From: Lithodes maja
Lineage: Eukaryota > Arthropoda > Malacostraca > Decapoda > Lithodidae
NCBI GenBank assembly: GCA_037953745.1
Contig: JBAKBP010004326.1
Span: forward strand, 1 to 64,000
DNA: 64,000 bases
Direction of reading: 5' to 3'
Position numbers and translations under genes: made by a program
The notes under the pieces: generated by a model
The model's input: the letters and a program-made list of their open reading frames with translations, nothing else
The model's database searches: none
What the model was told of the DNA's origin: nothing
Shown here: positions 20,595 through 31,212 of the stretch, piece after piece
Numbering within the stretch: position 1 is the first letter of the stretch
How the letters are laid out: each line of letters begins with the position of its first letter

Positions 20595-22384
20595 TGTTAC
20601 GGCTGGATCGGCAATACATATTCGGGATTCTTGATCGTAGGACAGAAATGGCTTATGTGACAACGACACGCTCGATTCCAGTCCCAAATACTATATGCTC
20701 CAGACAACAAAACACCAACGCCCTACAGAGTTATCGTCTATGGTAACGAGGTACCTTAACTCGGCGAAAGTGTACAACAGGGGGTAGGCTATGAGGCTAA
20801 ACTCCCTCAGACATTTATAGGTTACGTTATGACTAAAGAAATGCAATACTCAAGAAACTACGTTAATATTAAGCCTCTAATAATGTAGAATAGAAGCAGG
20901 CTAAAGGTATGACAGTGAAATGCTAAATACAAAATGTACACGCCTACTTGAAAGCGCGTGCACTAGAATAACTGTCCCCTACTAACATGCACTAGCATGT
21001 AGCATACAAGATGTCATGATCCAGTAGATACCTAATAATACACATGGAAGGAACATAAACAGTAGTCACTTATTGTAATAATGAATCTATACTTGGAATA
21101 ACTAAAAGGTTGCAGGCAACAGTACTGCGCCGGTAGCCTACTACCGCATAGGCTACTTCGCTTCTCTCACTCTGTCTCCCCTCTGAGTCCGTATGCGCCC
21201 TACGCAATAGAACTCCGGAAACAGCAGCAAAACGACAGTGCAGTTAATTGATACATGAAAGTATTAATAGTGTTGTCTAGTGTGTGAGTAATGTGTATTG
21301 TAAAGTGTTACATACATAAACTTAAAGAGAGCTGCAATGCATAGTAAAATAAAGATATCACCCACTCATCATCCCCATGTGTTCTAGCTAGCAGGCCAAG
21401 TCACAGGAACAACGAGTCCCAGCACCGAAAGCGAGAACCCAGGAAAAGACTGCAGAGAACACAAGGACAGATAAATTACGTTACTCTACTATACCGGCAC
21501 TACGAGCGAGCAGTAGTCTCTGGTACTGCACTCGCTCCTGGCTCGGTAGGCAAATCAAGGCTAAGTCCTCGCCCCTCTACAGACAACTCCTGGGCATGGT
21601 CGGGCTCTTACACATGGCACTAGTCTAGTCACAAATTGGATGATGAGCTGGGCATATAACTCGTGAACATGTAGAACGTTCACCAACTATCCTCATCAAG
21701 AAGATCGCTGTTCACATTAACCCCTTAAATCTAATACATGTAAATATATGCTTGTCCTAAGAGTAATACGAGAGGTGAGTGCTGAAACTCCTTTAGGACC
21801 TCAAGGGAAGGTTATGCATTTAAATAGAGAGAAGAATGAAATGAGAGTAATGTCGTCAGAGAGAAAGAGTGCAACCGTGAGAAATTGGGAGAGAGGGCAA
21901 GGGATGTTAGAATCTCAAAGGTTCTAGGCAACCTGATCATGGAACACACAGCGAGCCTCCATGCAATGTGCAGTACGACAACATGGGCAGCCCAGGCAGC
22001 ATATGCAGGCGGCAATGTACTACCAACCCTGTCGCACCTAGCTATAAGCGCAGGGCTGCCAACCGGTCCATACGTCTGGCAACCATTGCTACCCTCTCGC
22101 TCTGAAGTCTAACTCACTCTCTCTCTCTGAATTCCTATTGTCTTATCTATCAACTTCTCTATTGATACTACATATTAAATGGAAGGTCTCGACATGGCTT
22201 AAAACAAAACCCACCACTGGTTAGCACATGACGAGACCTTTGCAGAGATACAAAGAACATAGTTATACGTTGTCACACTCAATATAAGCAGCCAGCACGG
22301 TACACGGTACACGGCACCGCGGCGGTACAGTGGAGTACCAAGGAGTACAATCAGGTTGCGTTGCTACGCACTGGGTGCGTCACA
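20595..22384 (-). repeat. Gypsy-C 5' LTR
   Basis: 1790 bp, same termini as the 3' LTR. The high identity between LTRs suggests insertion later than that of Gypsy-B. Confidence 0.9.
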
Positions 22385-24900
22385 TCATTTATACGGCTTT
22401 CATGCCTTCCTTCTGGGGATTTGCACCTGCCCCTTGGTCTTTTCTGACCGGGTTTTTTTCGGGGTTCTTGCTCTTGCTGGTTCGCCTGGTCTCTCTCTGA
22501 CCCTCCGCATGGGGGGTCACTCTTCACCCCTCGCCTCGCAAAGGGGGGGGGGGGATACTCACTTTCATGAAAGGTACTCCATTTTCGAGGTGTAGTGAGC
22601 ACTTTTGTGCGTCCTTCGGCCCTTGTGCCTGTTAATTTTCGGGAGTTTTCTTCCAGTATTTGTGCACCCATGACTTATCCTCCGTTCGAAGGGTCCCCCT
22701 TTTTCGTCCTTTCCTTCCTACACGAGGGAAGGGGGTAATCTCCTGTCACGGATTTACCGGTTTTTCACATTATTGTGCTTACACACAATTCCTGGGCTTC
22801 CTACATGGGACGGCAGTATCTTTTTCCTTTCCGTTTGCGAGGAGGATATCACTTCCTTCCTGCGCACACCATGGGTGTGTCCGTCCTGCCATGCCCGTTG
22901 GACGTAGGGAGTGTCCTCCCCTTATCTCATGCTACAGCCGCGCTGGTTTTCACCCTCGGAGGTATCGATCGTGGCTCGTGGATATTGTCCTTTGTGTCTC
23001 GTCCTCCTTACCCGGACACGGTTGAGGCGAGACCACATGTAGTCGGGAATTGCTCTCTATGTCCAGGACCACTTCCATTGGATTCCACACTTCGTGAGAC
23101 GGAGGGATACGCGCCATGCGTCCCCTTCCCTCTGCTGTCTCCGTGGCGCCAGGCCGCCTTTCCTCCTGTGCCTTGTTCGGGCGTCCTCGCGGTTTCCGAG
23201 GACGCCGAAACGACGGTGTGACGTCGCTCTCCTTCCTCATATCGCCGACGATTCCCGACTCCTCCGTCCGGTTCATGCCATACATTTGGCTCTGGACGAG
23301 GCTCGGGAGCCTGTCACACTGCATGCACCCTCCCTGCCCGGGCCTGCCGCCCTATGGGCGGATGCTCTGTCGACAGAACAGAGCGCCCGGGTAGTATGGT
23401 ATTCCCAACACACCGTGTTCGACGACCTAGCGACCTCCTGGAGTGTTCCACAGGTGGCCTGGTTCGCCTCATGCGAGGCGACCGGGTTGCCTGTGTTCCT
23501 GTACCGCTGGATTACTCCTCCGGCGGAGGTACCGGTCGCGTTCGGCAAGGACTGGCGCAGGTGGTGGTCGGTTTATGTGTGTTCCACCAACCGCCGCTCT
23601 TTTTGATGTACAACGTCCTCCACAGCCTGAGAGGGTACCAGTGCTTCGTTTGGTTGTCGCGCCCGTCCGGCCGGCCCAAGCCTGGTCCGCTCGGCTGGAG
23701 CGGTGGTACCCGAGTCCAGTTCCCCTAGCGATCTCAGATTTCCTCTTGGTATCGATTGGTGTCCTAGGGCCCTCGTTCGCCTTCACATCGTGGATGTTGT
23801 GAGGCAGGGTGGATGCCTAAGTTAAGTCGATCTTTGAATGTCAAATCCTCTCCCCTGAATTCATTTTACATGGCAGACTTACGGATCTCACTGACGCTGT
23901 TTTCCTTCTTGGTTCCCTACCCATCACGGACGCGACCATCGGTGGCGTTCGTGTTTCACTACCTCCATTGGTTAATATTGAGTAGCGTCCCAACGTCTGC
24001 ACCACTCTTACGAACCGCCTGTCGGCCATTCGGGTACCGTTTGAGACTTTCATGGGGGTTGGTCGTTCCTCCCTAGGACTTGGGTTCTTTTTGCGTTACT
24101 GCTTTCTGCTTCGTCCGACGCCGCGTCAGCTTCCTCCTCAGTGGTTTCTGGCGGAGGTTCTCAAACTGCTCTCGTCTGCCTCTTACGCTCATTACCCCAC
24201 GCCTGAACACTTCCGTGACATGACATTGTTCTTTATGGCTTTGGCGACGGGTGAAGGAGTCCCTGGAGATGACTGCCAGGTCTAGGGACCGACATTCCTT
24301 ACATTGTTCTCCCGTCCTTGAGTCAGTTACTTTGGCTCCGTCTGTTCGTTTGGTTGCTACAACCGTACGCGACACTCCCTTTTTTCTGCTTTTCCTGTAC
24401 CGGCTTTCAAACGTGGTAGGGTTCATCATCCGTTATGCCCGGTTCAAACCCTGCATCCGTATGTGTACTCGACCAGGCCAGTGTCGGGGTTGCCTTTACG
24501 GGTGGCGCCTACGGCCTGTGGGAGACTAGGTCGACGTGCTGTGGGACTTCGCCTGTGTCGGTAGTTTTGGGCCAGTAACCCTTACGTTCTGGACGCAGCT
24601 CGTGTTGTCCGTTCGTACGCTGCTACGTTCAGATTTTCCGTAATCTTTCTCGACCGAACGTTGCCGACACGGGGCTTTGGTCTTCCCCCACCACGTTTGT
24701 CTCCTCCTCTCTGGCCATGTCCACTGGCGGGCCGGGACGTCCTTGTCGTGCGTTGGGCCAGCAGGTTCACTCAGGGTCTACCTGCAACGTTCCTTCTGTC
24801 TCTTATCCTTCTCCCTTCTTGTTCTTCTTTTATTGGGGGAGGGGGGGGGGGGGGTATTGCACTATACCCATACTTGCACCTACGTTAAAGGATTAATAAC
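22385..24900 (+). pseudogene. DIRS-like tyrosine-recombinase retroelement, heavily decayed
   Basis: A GC-rich segment with many short plus-strand frames that, read across frameshifts, follow the DIRS pol order. RT: near 22775-22860 FLGFLHGTAVSFSFPFA resembles the DIRS RT phrase FLGF..G...F..LPFGL. RNase H end and linker: 23355-23606 contains ADALSTEQSARVVWYS (family: ADALSR..) and SVPQVAWFASCEATGLPVFL (family: W..PEVDLFA....LP.FV), then 23655-23735 LRLVVAPVRPAQAWSARLERWYP (family: VAP.WP.Q.WFP.L). Tyrosine recombinase: 24140-24260 WFLAEVLKLLSSASY...LTLFFMALATGEGV (family: L..VL..L....F.P.....LT.K..FLLALAS). Later, 24590-24640 AARVVRSYAAT is a possible active-site Arg region. The match is by pattern only, and there are numerous frameshifts. 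No termini were found; Gypsy-C cuts the left side. Confidence 0.5.
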
Positions 24901-24930
24901 TAGGTTAAGATTTTGATGTAATTTCTCGTC

Positions 24931-25420
24931 TTAACCCTCCAGCCCCGGCTATGTATTATATATATATATTCCTCGAAATCCGGGTGTTTTGGCCGAAAAA
25001 CGTCTAGGCTAGGCTACCGTATATTCGTTAATCAGACTGCTTCCCGCATTCCCGCGCATCCCCAAGCGTAGCTGTGTTATTTACCTGTAGAATGGCATTA
25101 AGTAGAGCTCTCTAAGTCAACTGGTTGAGCTGTGATGATGATTTCATTGGAGATAACTTTATGGCCAAAACAGCCACTTTACACCACTTTTCGATACTTA
25201 ACAACAACATACAGGCACACACGAACAAGCGACGCTCTCCTTCTTGTGGCCGGAGATGCGGAGCGTCGGTCCAGCCGGCTGTTGTTTACATGCGTCGGAC
25301 CGACGCCGCGCACAGCAAGCTCACAGGCTGTGACGTCATGGGTGTTTAAAAGACCATCCGGGTTCCTGTTACATGCTTTTTTATGGGCGTTCAAGAGCCC
25401 ATCCGGGAACGGAGGGTTAA
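24931..25420 (+). mobile_element. piggyBac MITE copy 1 (TTAA-flanked)
   Basis: It starts TTAA|CCCTCCAGCCCCGG and ends CCGGGAACGGAGGG|TTAA, so the inverted ends are imperfect and both sides carry the TTAA target. The last ~35 bp (TATGGGCGTTCAAGAGCCCA then TCCGGG) match the right end of piggyBac 2, and a degenerate second copy lies just inside (25345-25375). There is no transposase gene. A second copy with nearly the same interior is at 60184-60683. Confidence 0.9.
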
Positions 25421-25849
25421 AGTATACTACGTTCTGTTGGTGGGTCTTGGCCTCCTCCCACTGAACTCTTCTCATGGCTTTCAGTGCTGGTCACTGTGTA
25501 TGCTCATGTCTTTTCTCGTCACCCCCTGTACGGTCCTCCTCTTCGACGTATGTCAGTTTTCCTCATTACATTCTGGGTCTTCCTGCCTTCGTCCGGAAGG
25601 AAGGGGGGGGGGGGGGGGGGAGCATTCTGGACTTCATATTTTATGATGAAATGCAGCATTCTTTGTCTTAGGTTAGTTATCTCATGGCATACGACTTGAC
25701 TGTACTTGACCTCTCTTGATATGCACCTGTCAGTACACTCTTTCTATAAACTCTCTTGTTTACGTCGGTCTTTCCATGGTCCTGATCTTTCCTAAGGGCT
25801 AAAGTTTGTGTTTTCAGCTTGTATGTCCGCCTCCAATTTGGTACTCTAG
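25421..25849. other. Unassigned sequence with a G18 run
   Basis: No gene is seen. It may continue the DIRS-like remnant interrupted by the MITE, since base composition is similar. A run of about 18 G at 25603-25620 is a likely sequencing weak point. Confidence 0.4.
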
Positions 25850-25869
25850 CTCTACGTTGGAACGTAGAG
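25850..25869. repeat. Perfect 9-bp hairpin
   Basis: CTCTACGTT, GG, AACGTAGAG: a perfect palindromic stem just before the long inverted repeat arm. Confidence 0.8.
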
Positions 25870-25887
25870 GCTACTACTAAATTGGGT

Positions 25888-26370
25888 GGTTTAACGACCC
25901 TCCCAATACCAAATGAGGTAAACCTCCTATTTGTAGGTCGTAGCCTCGGAGTATCCAACATCATAGTATCCCGCCCTCGCGCCGTACCCCTGCACATCCA
26001 ATCTTGTCTCTTGTAACTTGATACCGGGAATGCCCAATGAACCCTGTCGGGTAGTGGGGTGGATCCGTCAAGACGGCTGAAGGAGCCAGATAGGATGGCC
26101 TAAAATCCTGTAATTTTCTCTTCTTTCTCATCAATATTTTCTTATTTTTCTTTTCAAATAGTGGCCTCCAAAGTATGTACAACGTACCTAGTAGAGAGAG
26201 TAAGGTGCTACTCTAGATGTTATCGTTTTATCGCGCTAGTGATTTCGATAATTGCCCGCTCTAGAGCGGAGCAGAATTATACGATAAGTATATAGCTCTA
26301 CGTAGGATACTCCGAGGCTACGACCAAATAGGAGGTTTACCTCATTTGGTATTGGGAGGGTCGTTAAACC
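25888..26370. repeat. Long inverted repeat with ~350-bp spacer
   Basis: Arm 1 (25888-25956, 69 bp) and arm 2 (26305-26370, 66 bp) are reverse complements, apart from a 3-base GTA insertion in arm 1. The spacer holds a short perfect palindrome CCGCTCTAGAGCGG near 26255. A LINE fragment abuts arm 2. It could be the terminal or internal complementary region of the DIRS-like element to its left, or a separate fold-back transposon. Confidence 0.85.
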
Positions 26371-26375
26371 TCCCA

Positions 26376-27256
26376 ATGAGAGTGCAAAGGTATCAGTATG
26401 TGTGAAGAATGAACAGAGGGAGTTCTTTGATCTGAATGTTTGGTAAAGCAAGGGTGTGTGATGTCCCGATGGTTGTTCTATATATACAGTATATGGATGG
26501 AGTCATAAAAGAAATACAAGGAAGAGCAGTGGATGTTTGTGTACTGCTGTTTGCTGACGATATGAATGGGAGTTGCAGGGTCTGGTAAATATGTTTGGAA
26601 CAGTGTGCGAAAAATGGAATCTGAAGGTAAATGCGGGGAAGAGCAAGGTTATGGTCTTCGAAAGGGGTGAAGCCACAGAGTGTGAGGTGAAGTTGAACGG
26701 TCAGGCTATGGAGATTGTCAGCTCATTTAAGTATCTTGGCAGTGTACAGAGTAAAGATGGGAGTATGGATGAAGAAGTGTGGGAGAGGGTGCAACAGGGG
26801 AAGAGGGTTGTAGGAATGCTGAAAGCAGTAACATGAAATAGGGTGGTCAGCATGGAACTGAAGAAGTCATTGCATGACAGTGTGGTAATCCCGACACTGA
26901 CTTACGGAAGCGAAGCATGGACGTTGTTGGAGAGATTCAAACCAAGAGTGAAAGGGATGGAAATGAGTTACTTGAGAAGTGTGTGCAGAGTTACATGGAG
27001 GGATAGACAGACGAATGAGGAAGTACGAGAGAGGTGTGGTGTGAATGGCCTGGAAAGTGCGAAAAAGAACACCTTGAGATGGTTCGGCCATGTGGAACGT
27101 ATGGGAAGCGAGAGAATGACTAAGAGCGTGTACGAGTGAGGTGGAAGGACAGAGGGAGAAATAAACCGAGAGAGAGGTGGAAGGATGGAGTTAAGAAGTA
27201 TATGCGTGAAAGCGGTGCTGGATGGGAGGAGGGGCGTCGACTGACTGGGGACAGAG

Positions 27257-27261
<5 letters not shown>
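26376..27261 (+). pseudogene. LINE fragment E: RTE-like RT, C-terminal half
   Basis: A fragment of non-LTR RT ORF starting inside RT. A broken QGCVMS..LF.IYMDGVIKEIQGRA stretch near 26450-26530 is followed by LLFADDM (motif C) near 26545. Then come 26573-26833 (GLVNMFGTVCEKWNLKVNAGKSKVMV and FKYLGS), a stop, and 26843-27260 (LTYGSEAWTL, RWFGHVERM, then RERWKDGVKKYM). The motifs FADD, YLG, YGSEAW and GHVERM are typical of RTE-type and related LINE C-termini. Several stops make it dead. It overlaps in content with fragment F at 29060, so they are separate copies. Its left end abuts the inverted repeat arm. Confidence 0.7.
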
Positions 27262-27294
<33 letters not shown>

Positions 27295-28268
27295 ACAATG
27301 AACGGAGGAAGGATAAACACAGATAAAACAAAAAGGTCCATGTGCCTAAAGGCATCCTCCATTCATAAAATGTTAGTAACAACTGGATTTAAACATTTGT
27401 AGATTGTAAGTTTGTGGAAAGCAATTAGAGGGAAGTGAATTCCAAAGAGTAGTAGTTCTAGGGATAAATTAATTTTGATAAGCAGAAGTTCTGCATTGTG
27501 GAGGAGAAAGTGTAAATTCATGGGCGCTCTCAGCTGCCCTAGTTCTACGGGGAAAGATGTGGAGAGGCGGCACAATTGAAGCAAGTTCCTCGGAACAATT
27601 GCTGTGAAAATATCTGTAGAATAATGCAAGGGATGCAACGTTTCTTCGTATGGATAATGTAGGAAGGTCCTGTGTGATTGCAGGGTTATTGATTAATCTA
27701 ATAGCTTTATTTTGAATTTTGTCCAACTGCCTCAATGCAACCACTCCACTTCCACTCCACAGAGGTGAACAGTAATCCATCTGAGAACGCACATGACTTT
27801 TATATATTACGGCCAACTGCTCGTCAGTGAAGAATTCTCGAACTCTGTACAGGAGTCCCAGTTTTTTAGAGGCATTCTTAGCAATGCTTCTAACATAATG
27901 TGTCCAGCTCAAGTTAGTAGTTAATGTTACACCGAGAATGTCAATACTATGGGAAGTGGGAATATTTACATCATTAAAAAATATATGGGAGTCAGTGAGA
28001 TTCTGTCGGTTTGAAAATTGAATGTACTTGGTTTTCTGTGCATTAAAGGAAACTAGATTCTTTTGTCCCCATTCTTCAATTCTAGAAAGGTCCTGGTTCA
28101 GAGAAATTGCAGTGCTTATTTTTGAATTTATAAGATCGGATTGGGTGAAAGAATTGGTAAATGTGAAGGAACTGTGGAGTGTTGAGTCATCTGCGTAGGA
28201 ATGTATTGGATTATGAGTGGTAGATATGAGATCATTGATATGAATGAGGAACAGAATTGGGGCATAGG
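27262..28268 (-). mobile_element. LINE fragment G: 5'-truncated copy with poly(A) tail
   Basis: A minus-strand LINE with a 27-base poly(A) tail at 27262-27288. Upstream on the minus strand are the RT end in frame 27912-27469 and, before it, PILFLIHINDL...HSYADDSTLHS (RT motif C as YADD) at about 28180-28260, then LSRIEEWGQKNLVSFNAQKT and ILGVTLT. The copy is truncated within RT at its 5' end. It sits directly after fragment E and was probably inserted into it. Confidence 0.75.
27469..27912 (-). pseudogene. LINE G reverse transcriptase, C-terminal region
   Basis: 147 codons: SWTHYVRSIAKNASKKLGLL, then YKSHVRSQMDYCSPLWSG, LDKIQNKAIRLI and SLALFYRYFH. This is the post-catalytic thumb region common to Jockey/CR1-type LINE ORF2 proteins (family form: L...Y...VRS..EY.S.VW.......L..IQ..A.R.I). 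The preceding minus-strand frame carries the YADD box but is interrupted. No start codon of its own is expected. Confidence 0.75.
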
Positions 28269-28361
28269 GGTGTTTCGTTCGTGGCCAATCCTTCGGGGAT
28301 CAAGGCGTCTGTCAATAGATAGATTGATAGATAAATTCATCTTTAGGGCTATTTCTTACAT

Positions 28362-29035
28362 TTTCTTTATCCTGTTAGTGTACTTTATTAAATTTTTGGT
28401 AATGTAGTTGGTAATTGGTGTAATTTTACATATTTCAAATAAAGAATGTTAACAGTATAACAAATGATGAGCTGAAGAGACGTTTAGGTATAAAGAATAT
28501 TAGCGAGGAGATGAGTACAAGTAAACTGGGATGGTATGGACATGTGGAGAGAATGGATGAACAAAATTGGGTGAAAAGATGCAGGTCTGCGATTGTGGAG
28601 GAAGCTGCACCAAGGGGTGGACCGAGTAAGACCTGGGATCGGACTATACGTGCCGATCTCAAATCCAAAAACTTGACAAGTAAAGCATCCCTTAACAGGG
28701 TTGCCTGGAATGCCGCCATTATGAAAAGAGACTGAAACTGCACATCTGTGTGGAGCACTCAGTTTTAAAATGTTATGTACGTATGTATGTATAAATCTGA
28801 AGAGCACATGCAATCTATTTAGGCATTTTCAGTCAGTATTGCTGGGTAAAGGGTTAACATATTAATCTTTTGGAGTATTTCTTCCATTTATTTATCCTGT
28901 TAGTGAGTTTTATTGATTTCAATGCTACTGTAGTGGTATTTGGTGTAATTTTACATATTTTTGATAAATCTGAAGAGACATGCAATATATTTGGGCATTT
29001 TCAGTCAGTATTGCTGGGGAAACGGTTAGCATACT
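28362..29035 (+). repeat. Duplicated ~170-bp unit, first copy split by LINE H
   Basis: The phrase TATCCTGTTAGTG...GGTGTAATTTTACATATTT and AAATCTGAAGAG.CATGCAAT...TTTTCAGTCAGTATTGCTGG is contiguous at 28899-29030. In the first copy it is split, with the left half at 28368-28436 and the right half at 28792-28860. LINE H fills the gap. Confidence 0.75.
28440..28791 (+). pseudogene. LINE fragment H: extreme C-terminus of an RTE-like ORF2
   Basis: A plus-strand frame ends in LGWYGHVERMDEQNWVKRC, EEAAPRGGPSKTWDRTIRADL and SLNRVAWNAAI followed by a stop. This is the C-terminal tail of an ORF2 related to that of fragment E (GHVERM motif). The 3' end is a short ATGT/TGTA repeat. The duplicated unit around it shows the empty site, so H is a clean, severely 5'-truncated insertion. 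Confidence 0.65.
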
Positions 29036-29059
29036 GTAGTCATCTTAGGAAGGGAAGAG

Positions 29060-29890
29060 GGTGTAGCTCAGATTTTTGCCCGGAAATGTGTTGTGGAGAA
29101 ATATCTGGAGAAGCGACAAAAGTTGTATGCTGCATTTATGGAGTTGGAGAAGGCCTATGACAGAATTGATAGAGAAGGTATGTGGAAAGTACCGGTACTG
29201 AGAATATACGGAGTAGATGGCAAGTTGCTGAAAGCAATGAAGAGCATGTATGAGGGTGCAAAGGTGTCAGTATGTGTGGATAATTAACAGAGCGAGTTCT
29301 TTAATCTGAATGTTAGGTTAAAGCAAGGGTGAGTGTGATGTCCCCATGGTTGTTCAATATATACCGGTACAGTATATGGATGGAGTCATGAAAGAAATAC
29401 AAGGAAGAGCAGCGGATGTTGGTGTACCGCTGATAAGGGAAGGAAACGAGTGGAAGTTGCCTCAACAGTACAGTACCGGTACTACTGTTGCTGACAACAC
29501 AGTTCTGATGAGCGATAGTGAATGGGAGTTGCAGGGTCAGGTAAATATGTTTGGAACAGTGTGTGAAAAACGGAATCTGGAGGTAAATGCTAGGAAGAGC
29601 AATATTATGGTCATTGAAAGGGGTGCAACCATAGAGTGTGAAGTGAGGTTGAACGGCTATGAAGAATGTCAGCTCATTTAAGTATTTGGGCAGTATGTTG
29701 AGTAAAGATGTGAGTAAGCCTATGGATGAAGAAGTGTGGGAGAAAGTGTAACAGGGGAAGAGCGTTGTAGGAACTCTGAAAGCAGTAAGAAGAAATAGGG
29801 TGGTCAGCATGGAAGTAAAGAAGTCCTTGCATGACAGTGTGGTAATCCCGACATTGACTTATGGGAGGAAAGCATGGACGTTTCTGACTG
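29060..29890 (+). pseudogene. LINE fragment F: RTE-like RT, decayed
   Basis: Starts around EKYLEKRQKLYAAFMELEKAYDRID (RT motif A region, 29093-29170), then VLRIYGVDGKLLKAMKSMYEGAKVSVCV, an interrupted QG.V..P..F.IYMDGVMKEIQGRA stretch, ADNTVLM (a mutated FADDTVL box, ~29495), and NMFGTVCEKRNLEVNARKS to 29681, with further homologous sequence to TLTYGRKAWT near 29880. It is a second copy of the family of fragment E, with different end points. Several stops and shifts are present. Confidence 0.7.
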
Positions 29891-29954
29891 GGATTGATCA
29901 TTGATAATCATCGGTTATGCTAGTTAGAAAATTAGTGGGGTAGAATGTAAAGTT

Positions 29955-30153
29955 CGGGTGTACCGCCAGCCTTGTTTACACTACGCGGAGTGGCGGCGGA
30001 CGCTGGCCATCATGTTCCCGTCTATTTGACTGCTTTTGGATACAATAATAGGTTGAGGGGGTCACCCCCCCATGACATATTGTCATCATCATATATGTTG
30101 CCAGCAGGAGGCAAATAACGGAAAAAAACGCCTTCAAAATAGACGCGAACTAA
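29955..30153 (-). repeat. R240 family copy, left part (interrupted by Harbinger-like element)
   Basis: Contains the family phrases ATGTTCCCGTCTATTT, GGATACAATAATA.GTTGAGG, CATGACATATTGTCATCATC, TTGCCAGCAGG.GGCAAATA and AAAATAGACGCGAAC. It continues after the Harbinger-like element at 31213 with AACTACGGTGATCGACATATG. Confidence 0.75.
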
Positions 30154-31212
30154 AGGCTGGTTCACACATAGCCGAGTCGGTGCACGAGTCCAACACGAGT
30201 GATGAAATTTTGCTATTCAGCAATGACTCGTCAATACTCCTCAACACTCGTATAGACTCGTGCTACGCTCGTGTATACTCTTTGTTTACTCGACACACTC
30301 GTGGGTACTCGCCACGGGGTCCAAAAATTTCATGCATGCATGACATTTTTGGGTCCCGTGGTGAGTAGCCTACCCACGAGTGTGGCCTAAATACGTGTAG
30401 ACTCGTGTACATACGTGTTAACTCGTGTTTGACTCTGAATAATTTTATTATTCGTGTTAACTCGTGTTAACTCGTGTAAACCCGTGTAACACTCTTTGGT
30501 GATTCGTCGCTTTTCGTCATCATTTCGACGTTGACGAAGCAACACGTGTCTACACACAACAACACGTATGTAACACACATGCAACACGTATCAACAAGAG
30601 TAGAAAGCACGAATGTAAGTGCCAAAATTTGGTGCCCCCATGATGCCAGAGTTTACACGATTCAAACACGAGTGAAAACACGAGTAAACAAGAGTAAACA
30701 CGATCCACTGAGAAAAAAACACGAGTGTAACACGAAAAACCAAGTGTCATTTGAAATACCGTTATTTCAAAAATGTAGGACGAATCAACGAGAGTTTACA
30801 CGAGTTTACAAGGATGTAACACGTGTGCAACAGAGATACAACGAGAGTCAACGCGTTGTCTTTCGTGTTGATCCGTATAACAATCGTGTTGATCCGTGTA
30901 ACAATCGCGTTGACTTGTGTTAGACTCGTCCATACTCTTTGTTTACGTGCCCTGGAATGTGGCCATTATTTTTCAAATTTTTGACACTCGTGTTGGGTTC
31001 GTGTTACACTCGTTTTGACTCTCAGTTACTCGTACAGACTCTTGCATGAACACGTGTTGACTCGTATTGACTCGAGTTAACTCGTGTTACACTCTCCTTG
31101 ACTCGGGAGCAATTGCTACTCGCGGCCGACTCAGCCTCCAGCGACGGCGATAATCAACGAGTGTGACTCGTGTTGGACTCGCGCACCGACTCGGCTATGT
31201 GTGAACCAGCCT
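30154..31212. mobile_element. Harbinger-like non-autonomous element made of ACTCGTG sub-repeats
   Basis: Terminal inverted repeats of ~47 bp begin AGGCTGGTTCACACATAGCC and differ at about one position (GTGCACGAG versus GTGCGCGAG). Flanks are TAA on the left and TTA on the right. Uninterrupted R240 copies read GCGAACTTAAC here, so the target was TTA, a 3-bp TWA site as used by PIF/Harbinger. The interior has no gene; it is almost all degenerate ACTCGTGTT or its complement AACACGAGT, in blocks of opposite orientation (roughly 30225-30530 forward, 30540-30860 reverse, 30870-31200 forward). A hairpin lies at 30309-30365. Superfamily assignment rests on TSD length and TIR style. Confidence 0.75.
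30309..30365. repeat. Near-perfect ~55-bp palindrome
   Basis: GCCACGGGGTCCAAAAATTT, CATGCATGCATG centre, then the reverse complement with two or three mismatches. It lies inside the Harbinger-like element and would form a long hairpin on either strand. Confidence 0.85.

Larger units (their letters stand above)
13154..22384 (-). mobile_element. Gypsy-C: Gmr1-like Ty3/Gypsy retrotransposon with intact pol frame
   Basis: Two LTRs (13154-14972 and 20595-22384) start TGTTACGGCTGG and end GCGTCACA, and are almost identical. Internal minus-strand order: PBS, gag (20354-18853, decayed), protease (18825-18218), integrase, RT and RNase H in one frame (to 15254), PPT. The left flank is Gypsy-B LTR cut at AATAC; the right flank (TCATT) is unrelated sequence, so no target duplication is seen and one side was probably rearranged after insertion. 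Confidence 0.9.

Noticed and set aside
30531..30923. 130-codon open frame in the ACTCGTG element
   Set aside because: Made of translated degenerate repeats (TRV, ESTR words); no start context or domain.
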